From assembly GCF_002407205.1 (NCBI RefSeq), contig NZ_CP023549.1:785001-849000 (forward strand): a DNA stretch of 64,000 bases. Direction: 5' to 3'. The notes under the pieces are model-generated. The model had not been told where the DNA came from and did no database searches. It saw nothing but the letters and a program-made list of their open reading frames with translations. Made by a program: the position numbers and the translations under genes. This document shows, in pieces, positions 1 through 9,965 of the stretch. Numbering within the stretch: the first letter of the stretch is position 1; every line of letters begins with the position of its first letter. Source of the stretch: Rhodobacter sp. CZR27 (GTDB lineage Bacteria; Pseudomonadota; Alphaproteobacteria; Rhodobacterales; Rhodobacteraceae).

Positions 1-1064
1 GCCGAGATGTCCTGATCGAACCGCTTCGACAGCTTGTAGCAGCGAAGCGCGGGCGCCGCGGCGGGGATCGTCACGGCCTCGACGAATTCTCCCGGCCGGC
101 GGTCCTGCCTGCGGTAGTCGAGGAAGAACGACTCCAGCGGCATCTCGCGCCGCTCGCCGCCGCGGCGCAGGTGCAGCGTGGCACCCATGGCGATCAGGGC
201 GGGCGGCGTGTCGCCGATGGGCGAGCCGTTGGCGATGTTGCCGCCCACTGTCGCGGCATTGCGGATCTGCACGCTGGCAAATCGTCGAAGAAGCTCGGCG
301 AAGCCGGGAACGCGGGTCTTCATTGCCTCGTGAAGCTCCGCGATGGTGACGCAGGCGCCGATGCGCAGGCGGTCGCCGTCCGCCTCGATCCGGCGGAGAT
401 CCTCGACGCCGGCAAGGAAGACCGGCATCGGCAGGTCGCGCAATTCCTTCGTCACCCAGAGGCCGACATCGGTCGCCCCCGCGATCAGGGTCGCTTCGGG
501 ATGGGCTGCATAGAGCGTCGCGAGCTCGTCCGCGCTGCGGGGTCGGACCCCGTCGCTTGCGGCCTGCGCCTCCGGCAGGGGGGGCGCCAGCCAGTCCGGG
601 ACCGGCGCGCCTTCCGCGGCCTGCGCGGCGCGGATGATCGGCGCATAGCCGGTGCAGCGGCAGAGATTGCCGGCCAGCACCTCGTCGTGGTCGGTCCGCC
701 CCACGGCATGGGCCGCGGCCAGCGAGGCCGCGATGCCCGGCGTGCAGAAGCCGCATTGCGAGCCGTGGTGGTCCACCAGCGCCTGCTGGACCGGGTGCAG
801 CGCGCCGTCGGGCCCCGCCAGCCCCTCGACGGTGCGCACCGCCTTGCCGTGAAGCTGCGGCAGGAACAGCAGGCAGGCGTTCAGTGCCCGGGGGCCGGTC
901 TCGTCCGTCACGATGACCGTGCAGGCACCGCAGTCGCCCTCGTTGCAACCCTCCTTGGTGCCGAAGAGACCCCGATCCTCGCGCAGCCAGTCAAGCAAGG
1001 TGCGCGTGGGTTCGGCCGAGACGCTGAGGGGCGTTCCGTTCAGGATGAACGCGATCTCCGTCAT
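1..1064 (-). CDS. xdhA: Xanthine dehydrogenase small subunit, N-terminal part (runs off the window)
   Basis: The reverse-strand frame opens at ATG 1064 and is still open at base 1, so about 354 residues are visible and the C-terminus is missing. The protein carries the two [2Fe-2S] sites of the xanthine oxidase family: a ferredoxin-like cluster with Cys40, Cys45 and Cys48 (GCNEGDCGACT), and a second cluster with Cys104/Cys107 (SQCGFCTPG) and Cys135/Cys137 (NLCRCTGY). A molybdopterin-dehydrogenase FAD domain follows (LIAGATDVGLW, then TVGGNIANGSPIGD). In the XdhAB enzyme this subunit passes electrons from the molybdenum subunit to NAD+ during hypoxanthine and xanthine oxidation in the cytoplasm. 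The molybdenum subunit gene should lie beyond the left edge. It is divergent from dnaE. The identification is firm; the exact substrate (xanthine or a related purine) is inferred from the family. Confidence 0.9.
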   Translation of the reverse strand, partial: MTEIAFILNGTPLSVSAEPTRTLLDWLREDRGLFGTKEGCNEGDCGACTVIVTDETGPRALNACLLFLPQLHGKAVRTVEGLAGPDGALHPVQQALVDHHGSQCGFCTPGIAASLAAAHAVGRTDHDEVLAGNLCRCTGYAPIIRAAQAAEGAPVPDWLAPPLPEAQAASDGVRPRSADELATLYAAHPEATLIAGATDVGLWVTKELRDLPMPVFLAGVEDLRRIEADGDRLRIGACVTIAELHEAMKTRVPGFAELLRRFASVQIRNAATVGGNIANGSPIGDTPPALIAMGATLHLRRGGERREMPLESFFLDYRRQDRRPGEFVEAVTIPAAAPALRCYKLSKRFDQDIS

Positions 1065-1245
1065 GTGAAAACCTGCCGCCTTCTGTGAGTGCCGGCCGAT
1101 GCCGGTGCAGGCCCGCCCGATGCGGCGTAAAGCGGGGCTGCGAGGGATCACCCCATGAAAGCCTGCCGCGGCATGCCATGGCAAGGGGGACGTGACGGGA
1201 CGGCTCTGCCTTTCCCGTCGGGCGCAGCCCCTGTAGGCTTCCGCC
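1065..1245. other. Divergent intergenic region between xdhA and dnaE
   Basis: This 181-bp stretch separates two divergently read genes and must carry both promoters. I see no convincing -35/-10 pair or operator. A GC-rich partial inverted repeat (GACGGGA ... TCCCGTC, roughly 1194-1220) lies just before the dnaE start. Confidence 0.4.
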
Positions 1246-4200
1246 ATGTCGAATGCGCCCCGATTCATCCATCTCCGCGTCCATACCGAATATTCGCTGC
1301 TGGAAGGCGCGGTCCCGGTGAAGAAGCTCATCGGGCTATGCACCGCGGCCGGGATGCCTGCGGTGGCCGTGACCGACACCAACGCCATGTTCGCGGCGCT
1401 GGAATTCTCGGTGCTGGCCAGCGGGGCGGGCATCCAGCCGATCGTCGGCTGCCAGATCGCCGTCGCCTTCGAAACTGCGGCGCTGGGGGAACGGCCCCGG
1501 GCGCCCGCGCCGATGGTGCTGCTGGCGCAGGACGAGGCGGGCTATGGCAACCTGATGAAGCTCTCGACCTGCCTCTATGTCGGCAAGGAGGGTGCGCTGC
1601 CGCAGGTGACGCTGGACGAGTTGCAGCGGCATTCGGATGGCCTGATCTGCCTGACCGGCGGCCCCGAGGGTCCGGTGGGACGCTTCCTTCAGGCCGGCCA
1701 GCGGCCGAAGGCCGAGGCGCTGCTGCGGCGGCTGGCCGAAATCTATCCGGGCCGGCTCTATGTCGAGTTGCAGCGCCATCCCGGCGAAGGTGGCCGGCTG
1801 ACCGAGGCCGAGCGGGCCACCGAGCCGGGGCATGTCGAACTGGCCTATGCGCTGGACCTGCCGCTGGTCGCGACGAACGACGTCTACTTCCCCAAGGCCG
1901 AGATGTTCGAGGCCCACGACGCGCTGATCTGCATCGCCGAGGGCGCCTATGTCGACCAGAGCGCTCCCCGCCGGCGGCTGACGCCGCAGCACTACTTCAA
2001 GTCCGAAGCCGAGATGTGCGCGCTCTTCGCCGACCTGCCCGAGGCGCTGGAGTCGACGGTGGAGATCGCCCGGCGCTGCGCGTTCAAGGCGGCCAAGCGC
2101 CCCCCGATCCTGCCGCGCTTCGCCGATGACGAGGTCGAGGAACTGCGCCGTCAGGCCAAGGAAGGGCTGGCCGCCCGCCTCGCCGTGATCCCGCACGCGG
2201 CGCCGGTCGAGGACTACGAGGCGCGCCTTGCCTTCGAACTCGGCATCATCGAGCAGATGGGCTTTCCCGGTTACTTCCTGATCGTGGCCGACTTCATCAA
2301 GTGGGGGAAGGCCAACGGCATCCCGGTGGGACCGGGACGGGGGTCGGGCGCGGGCTCGCTCGTGGCTTACGCTCTGACGATTACCGATCTCGATCCATTG
2401 CGTTACCAGCTTCTCTTCGAGCGGTTTCTGAACCCCGAGCGGGTGTCGATGCCGGACTTCGACATCGACTTCTGCATGGACCGGCGCGAGGAGGTCATCC
2501 GCTACGTCCAGGGCAAGTACGGGCGCGACAAGGTGGGCCAGATCATCACCTTCGGCGCGCTTCTGTCCAAGGCCGCGGTGCGCGACGTAGGGCGCGTGCT
2601 GCAGATGCCCTACGGGCAGGTGGATCGCCTCTCGAAGATGATCCCGGTGGAGGGGGTGAAGCCGGTCTCGATCCAGAAGGCGCTGGCGGACGAGCCGCGC
2701 CTGCGCGAGGCCGCCAAGGCCGAAGAGGTGGTCAAGCGCCTCCTCGACTACGGAATGCAGATCGAGGGGCTGCTGCGCAATGCCTCGACCCATGCCGCGG
2801 GCGTCGTGATCGGCGACCGGCCGCTCGACGAACTGGTGCCGCTCTATCAGGATCCGCGGTCGGACATGCCGGCCACCCAGTTCAACATGAAGTGGGTCGA
2901 GGCGGCGGGGCTCGTGAAGTTCGACTTCCTCGGCCTGAAGACGCTGACGGTGATCCAGAATGCCATCGACCTGATCCGCGGCGGCGGGCGTCCGCTGCAT
3001 CAGGCCGCGGACGGGCGGGTGCTCTACCAGCCGCCGCCGGGGGCCGAGAACGACATCGGCCACATCCCGCTGGACGATCCCGCGACCTACGAGCTTTACG
3101 CGCAGGCCAAGACCGTCGCGGTGTTCCAGGTCGAAAGCTCGGGGATGATGGACGCGCTCCGGCGGATGAAGCCCACCTGCATCGAGGATATCGTCGCGCT
3201 GGTGGCGCTCTATCGCCCGGGGCCGATGGAGAACATCCCGGTCTATTGCGAGGTGAAGCACGGGGTTCGGGATCTCGAAAGCCTGCACCCTACCATCGAC
3301 CCGATCCTCGCCGAGACGCAGGGCATCATCGTCTATCAGGAACAGGTGATGCAGATCGCGCAGGTCATGGCGGGCTATACGCTCGGCGGCGCGGACCTCT
3401 TGCGCCGCGCGATGGGCAAGAAGATCGCTGAGGAGATGGCGAAGGAGCGGCCGAAGTTCATCGAAGGTGCCAAGAAGACCCACGGCATCGACGCGAAGAA
3501 AGCCGGCGAAGTATTCGACCTGCTTGAGAAATTCGCGAACTACGGCTTCAACAAGTCCCACGCCGCGGCCTATGCCGTGGTCAGTTACCAGACGGCCTGG
3601 CTGAAGGCGAACCACCCGGTCGAGTTCATGGCCGCGGTGATGAACTGCGATATCCACCTGACCGACAAGCTTGCGGTCTACAAGCGCGAGGTGGACAAGC
3701 TTGGCCTGAAGACGGTGGCTCCTTGCGTGAATGCCTCGCTCGCCACCTTCACGGTGCGGGACGGGGCGGTGGTCTATGCCTTGGGCGCGCTGAAGAACGT
3801 GGGCGTCGAGGCGATGGAGCTGATCGTCGCGGCGCGGGGCACCCGTCCCTTCGCGACGCTATTCGACTTTGCGGAGCGTGTGGATCTATCCCGCGTTGGC
3901 AAGCGCCCGCTGGAGATGCTTGCACGAGCGGGTGCCTTCGACTGTCTCAATAGGAACCGCCGGCAAGTTTTCGAGGCTTTGGAGTCTCTCGTTTCCTTCA
4001 GCATCGAAGTGCACCGACCGAGAGAAGGTGCCCTTGCAGACCTCTTGGGGGGCGTGAGCACAAAGACTGTGAGACTTCCTCCTTTGCCGCCTGTTGACGA
4101 CTGGCTTCCAGTGGAGCGTCTGGGGCAGGAGCATCAGGCGATCGGCTTCTACCTCTCGGGCCATCCGCTCGACGATTACATGGGGCCGCTGAAGCGGAAG

Positions 4201-4740
4201 AACGTGACCACCGTCGCAGCACTGGCCGAAGCCGCGCAACGCGGGCCGATGGTGGCCAAGATTGCCGGAGCTGTCTCGTCGCGGCAGGAGAAGAAGTCGG
4301 CCAAGGGCAACCGCTTCGCCTTCGTCCAGCTCTCCGATCCGACGGGCCTCTATGAATGCACGGTGTTCTCGGACGTGCTGGAGCAGGCACGCGACCTGCT
4401 CGAGCCGGGCGGGCATGTCGTGCTGACCGTCGAGGCGACGCTCGAGGGCGACACGCTGAAGCTTCTGGCGCGCGGCGTCTCGCCCATCGACGCGGTGGCG
4501 GCGGATGCAGGCGCGGCCAGCCTGCGCATCCATCTCGACCGGGCGGAGGCCGCGGCCTCGGTCGCGGCGCTGCTGGCGCGGGTGCAGGGACGGGCGAAGG
4601 GACAGGTCACGATCTGCGTGGCCGACCCCGCCAGCGGGCAGGAGATCGACATCGCCCTGCCGCAGGACTACCCGGTCAGCCCGCAGGTGAAGGGCGCGCT
4701 CAAGGCCGTGCAGGGCGTGGTGATGATCGAGGAGATATGA
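1246..4740 (+). CDS. dnaE: DNA polymerase III alpha subunit
   Basis: This 1164-residue protein is the replicative polymerase subunit of the DNA polymerase III holoenzyme. It has an N-terminal PHP domain (HLRVHTEYSLLEGA near residue 10), then the C-family polymerase core with the catalytic aspartates in PDFDIDF (Asp404 and Asp406) and a probable third acidic residue in VKFDFLGL (about Asp560). Helix-hairpin-helix and OB-fold regions follow toward the C-terminus. The length matches DnaE1 rather than the shorter, mutagenesis-linked DnaE2. It starts at ATG 1246 and ends at TGA 4738-4740, which directly abuts the stop of the convergent AbrB-type gene. The 3955-4135 stretch looks slightly less GC-biased than the rest but stays in frame. 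Likely expressed constitutively. Confidence 0.96.
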   Translation: MSNAPRFIHLRVHTEYSLLEGAVPVKKLIGLCTAAGMPAVAVTDTNAMFAALEFSVLASGAGIQPIVGCQIAVAFETAALGERPRAPAPMVLLAQDEAGYGNLMKLSTCLYVGKEGALPQVTLDELQRHSDGLICLTGGPEGPVGRFLQAGQRPKAEALLRRLAEIYPGRLYVELQRHPGEGGRLTEAERATEPGHVELAYALDLPLVATNDVYFPKAEMFEAHDALICIAEGAYVDQSAPRRRLTPQHYFKSEAEMCALFADLPEALESTVEIARRCAFKAAKRPPILPRFADDEVEELRRQAKEGLAARLAVIPHAAPVEDYEARLAFELGIIEQMGFPGYFLIVADFIKWGKANGIPVGPGRGSGAGSLVAYALTITDLDPLRYQLLFERFLNPERVSMPDFDIDFCMDRREEVIRYVQGKYGRDKVGQIITFGALLSKAAVRDVGRVLQMPYGQVDRLSKMIPVEGVKPVSIQKALADEPRLREAAKAEEVVKRLLDYGMQIEGLLRNASTHAAGVVIGDRPLDELVPLYQDPRSDMPATQFNMKWVEAAGLVKFDFLGLKTLTVIQNAIDLIRGGGRPLHQAADGRVLYQPPPGAENDIGHIPLDDPATYELYAQAKTVAVFQVESSGMMDALRRMKPTCIEDIVALVALYRPGPMENIPVYCEVKHGVRDLESLHPTIDPILAETQGIIVYQEQVMQIAQVMAGYTLGGADLLRRAMGKKIAEEMAKERPKFIEGAKKTHGIDAKKAGEVFDLLEKFANYGFNKSHAAAYAVVSYQTAWLKANHPVEFMAAVMNCDIHLTDKLAVYKREVDKLGLKTVAPCVNASLATFTVRDGAVVYALGALKNVGVEAMELIVAARGTRPFATLFDFAERVDLSRVGKRPLEMLARAGAFDCLNRNRRQVFEALESLVSFSIEVHRPREGALADLLGGVSTKTVRLPPLPPVDDWLPVERLGQEHQAIGFYLSGHPLDDYMGPLKRKNVTTVAALAEAAQRGPMVAKIAGAVSSRQEKKSAKGNRFAFVQLSDPTGLYECTVFSDVLEQARDLLEPGGHVVLTVEATLEGDTLKLLARGVSPIDAVAADAGAASLRIHLDRAEAAASVAALLARVQGRAKGQVTICVADPASGQEIDIALPQDYPVSPQVKGALKAVQGVVMIEEI

Positions 4741-5793
4741 TCAGCCGATCCGCCACAAGACCAGCCGCGCCACCGTGACGCTCAGCACGATCCGGGCGAC
4801 GTGATGGGCGGTCACGTAGACGATGCTCATCTGGAGCGAGAGGGCGATCAGGCTCATCTCGGCCAGTCCGCCCGGCGCGAAGGCTAGGAAGACCGCGGCC
4901 ACCGGCTGCCCCGAAAGCGCCGCCACCGGCAGCGCGAAGGCGAAGGCGAGCGCGAGCGCCGCCGTCACGTTCATCGCGGCGAGCCGGCCCGCCAGCGGCA
5001 GCGCCCCACGCGGCAGGCCGGCGAAGCGGGCTCCCAGGACGCTGCCGATCCCGATCTGGGTCAACCCGATCAGCCAGTCCGGCGGCACTCCCCGCGTCAG
5101 CCCTGCAAGATGGGCAAGGGCCGACAGCGCGACCGGCCCGGTCATCGCGAAGGCCGGCAGCCGCAGGAGGCCGCCCAGCCAGACGCCCGCAAGGGCCGCA
5201 ACCGCCAGCACCAGCAAGTCCGTCCACCCGAGCGGAAGCCCGGCCACCGCCGTTCCCGCGGCGCTGCCGACAGCGTGGCCCGTGAGCAGTGTGAAGCCGG
5301 CTGGCACCAGCACGATGGTCAGGATCAGGCGGAGGAACTGGAGCAGCACCAGCATCTGCGCATCCGCGCCCGCCTCCTCGCCCAGGGCGACCGATTCGAT
5401 CAGCCCTCCCGGTGTCGCGCCGAACCAGGCCGTCGGCTTCGGAAGACCTCCGACCCGTCGGAAGATCTGGTAGCCGATGACGTGGGCCAGCGGAATGAAG
5501 AGGCAGAGCGCGAGCAGGCTCGGCCACCAGCGCGGAGCCTCGCGGACGACCTCGGCCGTGAAGGCGCCGCCGATGGCGACGCCGATGACCGGCAGGAAGA
5601 CGATCCGCAGCTTCTGCGGCACCGCCACGGCGCGACCGAAGAGCCTGACCCGCAGCGCCGCCGCCGCGCCGACCGCGCAGAGCGATCCCATCAGAAGCGG
5701 CAGAGGCAGCCCCAGCGCGCGCGCCACCATGCCGCCAGCCGCGCCGAGCGTGAAGGTCAGGATCAGGGCGAGCGGATCGAAGGACAGGCGCAT
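4741..5793 (-). CDS. AbrB-family membrane protein (putative transporter/regulator)
   Basis: A 350-residue, very hydrophobic protein with about nine to ten transmembrane segments in two repeated halves. Each half has a short re-entrant-looking Gly/Pro motif ([14 protein letters not shown] and [17 protein letters not shown]). This duplicated APGG(L)xE pattern is typical of the AbrB/Mpl17-like inner-membrane family, often annotated as putative ammonia monooxygenase or AbrB-type regulators although the transport substrate is not established. I chose ATG 5793 (MRLSFDPL) because hydrophobic sequence starts there; the longer open frame upstream is low-complexity shadow sequence overlapping slyX and hisS. 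Its stop (4741-4743) touches the dnaE stop, so the two genes converge without a spacer. Confidence 0.82.
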   Translation of the reverse strand: MRLSFDPLALILTFTLGAAGGMVARALGLPLPLLMGSLCAVGAAAALRVRLFGRAVAVPQKLRIVFLPVIGVAIGGAFTAEVVREAPRWWPSLLALCLFIPLAHVIGYQIFRRVGGLPKPTAWFGATPGGLIESVALGEEAGADAQMLVLLQFLRLILTIVLVPAGFTLLTGHAVGSAAGTAVAGLPLGWTDLLVLAVAALAGVWLGGLLRLPAFAMTGPVALSALAHLAGLTRGVPPDWLIGLTQIGIGSVLGARFAGLPRGALPLAGRLAAMNVTAALALAFAFALPVAALSGQPVAAVFLAFAPGGLAEMSLIALSLQMSIVYVTAHHVARIVLSVTVARLVLWRIG

Positions 5794-5837
5794 CCGCGGC
5801 AAATCAGCACCCCTTGCCGCGAAAGGCAAGGCCGCCG

Positions 5838-6038
5838 TCAGTAATGCGGCGGCGGCTGGTCCGCGATCAGTGCGACGGCATCGGCTTCCCGCTCGGCCTC
5901 GCGCTCCATCAGCAACTCGACCCGGCGGGTGAGCAGGGCGATCTCGGTCGCCTGCCGCGCGACCACATCGGACAGGTCCTCGACGACGCGGGTCAGGTGC
6001 GCGATCTGCACCTCGGCCGCTTCCATGCGCGTTTCCAT
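5838..6038 (-). CDS. slyX: SlyX family protein
   Basis: A 66-residue protein made almost entirely of one predicted coiled coil (residues about 5-52, with heptad Leu/Val such as [15 protein letters not shown]) and ending in the family hallmark tail DQPPPHY. SlyX proteins are small cytoplasmic coiled-coil proteins, named from a gene beside slyD in E. coli; their function is unknown. The start at ATG 6038 is supported by a GGAGGA ribosome-binding site about seven bases upstream. The open frame continues far upstream only as a shadow of hisS. It lies 44 bp upstream of the AbrB-type gene on the same strand, so the two may be co-transcribed, and is divergent from hisS. Confidence 0.85.
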   Translation of the reverse strand: METRMEAAEVQIAHLTRVVEDLSDVVARQATEIALLTRRVELLMEREAEREADAVALIADQPPPHY

Positions 6039-6125
6039 CCGTTCCTCCTCTGGCTCCGCCCGGCGCTTGTCCGCGCCGCCCCCTTCCGATACACCGCGCC
6101 CGACGAACAGCGAAGGGTGCGACCC

Positions 6126-7610
6126 ATGGCCAAGGACAAGGCTCCCCGCCGCCCGCGCGCGGACACGCCGAAGGGCTTTCGCGACTATTTTGGCGCGGAC
6201 GTGACCGAGCGCAAGACGATGCTCGATGCGGTGGCCGAAGTCTACCATCGCTATGGCTTCGACCCGCTTGAAACCTCGGCGGTGGAAACCGTCGAGGCGC
6301 TGGGGAAGTTCCTGCCTGACGTCGACCGCCCGAACGAGGGCGTCTTCGGCTGGCAGGACGAGGATGGCGAGTGGCTGGCGCTGCGCTATGACCTGACGGC
6401 GCCGCTCGCTCGCGTGGCCGCGCAGTTCCGCAACGACCTGCCGAGCCCCTACCGCCGCTACGCAATGGGCCCCGTCTGGCGCAACGAGAAGCCCGGGCCG
6501 GGACGCTTCCGCCAGTTCTACCAGTGCGACGCCGATACGGTCGGTTCGGCCAGCGTGGCGGCGGATGCCGAGATCTGCGCGATGCTGTCGGACGCGCTGG
6601 AGGTCGTGGGCATTCCGCGCGGCGACTACATCGTGCGCGTGAACAACCGGAAGGTCCTGAATGGCGTGATGGAGGTCGTGGGCGTGCTCGACCCGTCTGA
6701 CCCCGCGAAGTTCGAGGCCGAGCGCGGGATCGTCCTTCGCGCCATCGACAAGATCGACCGTCTGGGCGAGGCGGGCGTGCGGGCGCTTCTGGGCGAGGGT
6801 CGGAAGGACGAATCCGGCGACTTCACCAAGGGTGCGGGCCTTTCGGCGGAACAGGCCGAGGTGGTGATGGGATTCATGGCCTCCAAGCGTGATACCGGCG
6901 CGGCGACGGTTGCGCGACTGCGGGAACTGGTCGCTGGATCGGCGCTCGGCCTCGACGGGGTGCAGGAGCTGGAAACCATCGCCGAACTGCTCGATGCGCA
7001 GGGCTACGGGCCGGACAGGATCGTGGTGGACCCGTCGGTGGTGCGCGGCCTTGGCTATTACACCGGGCCGGTGTTCGAGGCGGAGCTGACCTTCGAGATC
7101 CTCGACGAGAAGGGCCGCAAGCGTCAGTTCGGCTCGGTCGCGGGCGGCGGGCGCTATGACGATCTGGTGAAGCGCTTCACCGGGCAGGCGGTGCCGGCGA
7201 CGGGCGTCTCGATCGGCGTGGACCGGCTGCTTGCCGCGCTGCGCGCCAAGGGGCGGGCGGGGCAGGACGCGCAGGGGCCGGTGGTGGTCACCGTCATGGA
7301 TCGCGACCGCATGGCCGATTACATGGCGATGGTGGGCGAGTTGCGCCGGGCGGGGCTTCGCGCGGAGCTTTACCTCGGCAACCCGAAGAACTTCGGCAAC
7401 CAGTTGAAGTATGCCGATGCGCGAAAATCGCCCGTTGCGGTGATTCAGGGTTCGGACGAGGCGGCGCGCGGCGTCGTCGTGCTGAAGGACCTGGTGCTTG
7501 GGGCGCGGATCGCGGAAGGCGCGAGCCTCGAGGAATGGAAGTCGCGCCCGGCGCAGGTCGAGGTGCCGCGCGACGCGCTGGTCGAGGCTGTGCGCGGGAT
7601 GCTCGCGTGA
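6126..7610 (+). CDS. hisS: Histidine-tRNA ligase
   Basis: A 494-residue class II aminoacyl-tRNA synthetase that charges tRNA-His in the cytoplasm. Motif 2 is visible as [21 protein letters not shown] (described here in part), the HisRS-specific histidine-binding segment as [12 protein letters not shown], and motif 3 as [11 protein letters not shown]; the C-terminal anticodon-binding domain follows (about residues 395-494). ATG 6126 ([18 protein letters not shown]) precedes the conserved KGFRDYF start of the catalytic domain. The gene overlaps hisZ by four bases (GTGA), so the two are translationally coupled. The hisS-hisZ-hisG order joins tRNA charging with the first step of histidine synthesis and is common in Rhodobacterales. 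Confidence 0.96.
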   Translation: MAKDKAPRRPRADTPKGFRDYFGADVTERKTMLDAVAEVYHRYGFDPLETSAVETVEALGKFLPDVDRPNEGVFGWQDEDGEWLALRYDLTAPLARVAAQFRNDLPSPYRRYAMGPVWRNEKPGPGRFRQFYQCDADTVGSASVAADAEICAMLSDALEVVGIPRGDYIVRVNNRKVLNGVMEVVGVLDPSDPAKFEAERGIVLRAIDKIDRLGEAGVRALLGEGRKDESGDFTKGAGLSAEQAEVVMGFMASKRDTGAATVARLRELVAGSALGLDGVQELETIAELLDAQGYGPDRIVVDPSVVRGLGYYTGPVFEAELTFEILDEKGRKRQFGSVAGGGRYDDLVKRFTGQAVPATGVSIGVDRLLAALRAKGRAGQDAQGPVVVTVMDRDRMADYMAMVGELRRAGLRAELYLGNPKNFGNQLKYADARKSPVAVIQGSDEAARGVVVLKDLVLGARIAEGASLEEWKSRPAQVEVPRDALVEAVRGMLA

Positions 7611-8704
7611 CAAAGGCCGCCGTCCGCGCCGAGGCGGAGGCCATCTTCGCCGCCTTCCAGGCCGCCGGCGCGCAGCCGGTCGAGGCTGACATCCTGCTGC
7701 CGGCCGGCACGCTCCTCGACCTTTACGGCGAGGATATCCGGGCGCGGGCCTATGTGACCTCGGACCCCTTGCGCGGCGAGATGATGCTGCGGCCGGACTT
7801 CACCGTGCCGGTGGTGCAGGCGCACATGGCGGCCGGCGCCGATCCCGCCCGCTACACCTACATGGGCGAGGTCTTCCGTCGGCAGGAGCATCTGGGGCCG
7901 CGGGCCTCGGAATACCTGCAGGTCGGCTTCGAGGTCTTCGACCGCTCACATCCCGAGGCGGTCGATGCCGATGTCTTCGGGCTGATCGCCGAGGTTCTGG
8001 CGCCGCTCGGGCTTCAGGCGGCGACCGGCGACTTCGGTATCCTGCTGGCCGCAGTCAGGGGGCTTTCGACCTCGGACAAGCGCAAGTCGGCGCTGCTGCG
8101 CCATGTCTGGCGCCCGCAGCGGTTCCGCGCCCTGCTCGATCGGTTCGCGGGGCGGACCCCGGTGCCCGAGCCCCGCCTGCGGCTGCTGGAGCGGCTCGCT
8201 GCGGCCTCGCCCGAGGCGCTGATGGATCAGTCGGGCCCGGCCATTGGCCTGCGCGAGCCGGAAGACGTGGCCGCACGGGTTGCGGCCCTGATCGAGGATG
8301 CGCGGACGCCGCCGATCAACCCGGACGAGGCGGCGGTGCTCGATGACCTGCTGCTGGTCGAGGCGCCGGCGGGCGAGGCGCTCGCGCGGCTCGAGGCGCT
8401 GGCAGCGCGGATGCCCGCGATGGCCGCCTCGGTGCAGCGGTTCGCCGGGCGGCTGGACGCGCTGGCGGCGCGTGGCGTCGCGGTCGATCGCCTTCCCTTC
8501 GCGGCCGGCCACGGCCAGAGCACGCTGGAATATTACGACGGCTTCGTTTTCAGCTTCCACGCGGATGATCCGACGCTGCCGCCCGTATCCAGCGGCGGGC
8601 GCTATGACGCGCTGACGGCGGTGCTGGGGCAGGGGCACTCGATCCCCGCGGTGGGCGGCGTGATCCGTCCCGGTCTCGTGGCGCAGCTGAAAGGGACGGC
8701 GTGA
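7607..8704 (+). CDS. hisZ: ATP phosphoribosyltransferase regulatory subunit
   Basis: A 365-residue HisRS paralogue lacking aminoacylation function. It keeps the class II fold ([25 protein letters not shown], and [14 protein letters not shown] with the C-terminal GGVIRPG) but has no anticodon-binding domain. HisZ pairs with the short HisG to form the active ATP phosphoribosyltransferase and gives feedback inhibition by histidine. The chosen start is GTG 7607, whose bases overlap the hisS TGA stop; the open frame extends 24 codons further upstream but that part is hisS shadow. The stop (8702-8704) overlaps the hisG ATG. Confidence 0.92.
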   Translation: MTKAAVRAEAEAIFAAFQAAGAQPVEADILLPAGTLLDLYGEDIRARAYVTSDPLRGEMMLRPDFTVPVVQAHMAAGADPARYTYMGEVFRRQEHLGPRASEYLQVGFEVFDRSHPEAVDADVFGLIAEVLAPLGLQAATGDFGILLAAVRGLSTSDKRKSALLRHVWRPQRFRALLDRFAGRTPVPEPRLRLLERLAAASPEALMDQSGPAIGLREPEDVAARVAALIEDARTPPINPDEAAVLDDLLLVEAPAGEALARLEALAARMPAMAASVQRFAGRLDALAARGVAVDRLPFAAGHGQSTLEYYDGFVFSFHADDPTLPPVSSGGRYDALTAVLGQGHSIPAVGGVIRPGLVAQLKGTA

Positions 8705-9408
8705 TGCTGAAGATCGGGGTGCCCTCGAAGGGCCGGCTGATGGAAAAGACGTTCGACTGGTTCGGCGCCCGTGGCGTGACAATGCGCCAGACGGGGGCCG
8801 AGCGGGAATATTCCGGCGCCGTGGATGGCGTCGAGGGCGTCGAACTCGTGCTGCTCTCGGCCGGCGAGATCCCGCGGGAGCTGAGCGCCGGCCGCATTCA
8901 TCTGGGTGTCACCGGCTCGGATCTCGTGCGCGAGAAGCTGGCGGATTGGGAGACCCAGGTGGCCGAGCTGGCCCCGCTGGGCTTCGGACACGCCGACCTG
9001 ATCATCGCGGTGCCGGCCTTCTGGATCGACGTCGACACGCTGGACGATCTGGACGCGGCGGCGGCGGCCTTCCGGGCGACCCACGGCTTCCGCCTGCGGA
9101 TCGCCACCAAGTATCACCGCCTGGTGCGGGAGTTCCTGACCGCCAACGGCGTCGCCGACTACCAGATCGTGGACAGCCAGGGCGCAACCGAAGGCACGGT
9201 GAAAAACACCACCGCCGAGGCCATCGCGGACATTACCTCATCGGGCGAGACGCTACGGGCGAATCATCTGAAAATCCTTTCCGACGGTCTGGTGCACAGC
9301 TCGCAGGCCGTGCTGTTCGCCTCGCGCCGGGCGGACTGGACCGAGGCGGGGACGGTTCTCGACCGGCTGGCCGGGCATCTCGCCATCGCGGCGCCGCGGC
9401 TCACCTGA
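8704..9408 (+). CDS. hisG: ATP phosphoribosyltransferase, short form
   Basis: A 234-residue short-form HisG that catalyses the first committed step of histidine biosynthesis, joining ATP and PRPP to give phosphoribosyl-ATP. It lacks the C-terminal regulatory domain of long HisG, which fits the neighbouring hisZ. Characteristic stretches are LKIGVPSKGRLMEKT at the N-terminus, the phosphate-binding loop DSQGATEGTVKN, and ITSSGETLRANHLK. Start: ATG 8704 overlaps the hisZ stop (TGATG); GTG 8701 in the same frame is also possible. The 3' end overlaps the convergent DUF1489 gene by eight bases. Confidence 0.94.
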   Translation: MLKIGVPSKGRLMEKTFDWFGARGVTMRQTGAEREYSGAVDGVEGVELVLLSAGEIPRELSAGRIHLGVTGSDLVREKLADWETQVAELAPLGFGHADLIIAVPAFWIDVDTLDDLDAAAAAFRATHGFRLRIATKYHRLVREFLTANGVADYQIVDSQGATEGTVKNTTAEAIADITSSGETLRANHLKILSDGLVHSSQAVLFASRRADWTEAGTVLDRLAGHLAIAAPRLT

Positions 9409-9832
9409 GCCCGATGTCGGCCAGCGCCTGAGCGAGATCGGGAGGCAGCGGCTCCTCGCGCTGCCGCCCCTGCGGCAGGTCGGCGGGGGCATCCTCCGGC
9501 GCCAGGTAGCGCCAGCCCTGGAAGGGCCGGCGGGCCGCGGCCACGGTCCGGATCACCGCCGGATCCAGCACCAGCGCGCAGCGGGTGATGCCATCGGAGC
9601 CTTCGACCGACTCGAGCCCCAGGATCGGCTGCCGCGCGAGAATCGATCCCTTGAACACCCAGTAGAGCGAGCCCCCGGCGAGGATCTCCGCCTCGCGCTT
9701 CGGCCACATCCGCGTGACATGACGGGGATTCCCCTCGGGCCAGCGGTGCCTCTGGCTTGCCTGCCAGTCGAGAAGATCTTCCACCGTCTCTGCGCCGACG
9801 CAGAGTTTCAGAAGGTTGACGTGCTTGGCCAA
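9401..9832 (-). CDS. DUF1489 family protein
   Basis: A 143-residue soluble protein of the alphaproteobacterial DUF1489 family, unknown function. Recognisable family segments are AKHVNLLKLCVGAETVEDL at the start, VTRMWPKREAEIL, LYWVFKGSILARQPILGL in the middle, and FQGWRYL near the end. No ATG fits the conserved N-terminus; TTG 9832 gives MAKHVNLLKL and has a GGAGA ribosome-binding site about six bases upstream, so a TTG start is likely. The gene converges with hisG and its stop lies inside the end of hisG. Confidence 0.8.
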   Translation of the reverse strand: MAKHVNLLKLCVGAETVEDLLDWQASQRHRWPEGNPRHVTRMWPKREAEILAGGSLYWVFKGSILARQPILGLESVEGSDGITRCALVLDPAVIRTVAAARRPFQGWRYLAPEDAPADLPQGRQREEPLPPDLAQALADIGLR

Positions 9833-9965
9833 GGGGACTCTCCGGCTTCGGAAGCCTTCATATAGCCGTGGCGCACGGGCGGTCCAAGCTGTTTGACCGC
9901 GGCGCGCCAGGCGCATATCTTGGGTGTCCCTTCCACCTGATCCACAAATTCAAGGTTCCCGTCCC

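Noticed and set aside
1336..3657. 773-codon open frame on the minus strand
   Set aside because: It is antisense to dnaE and repetitive in His/Arg/Leu, as expected for a shadow frame of a GC-rich gene.
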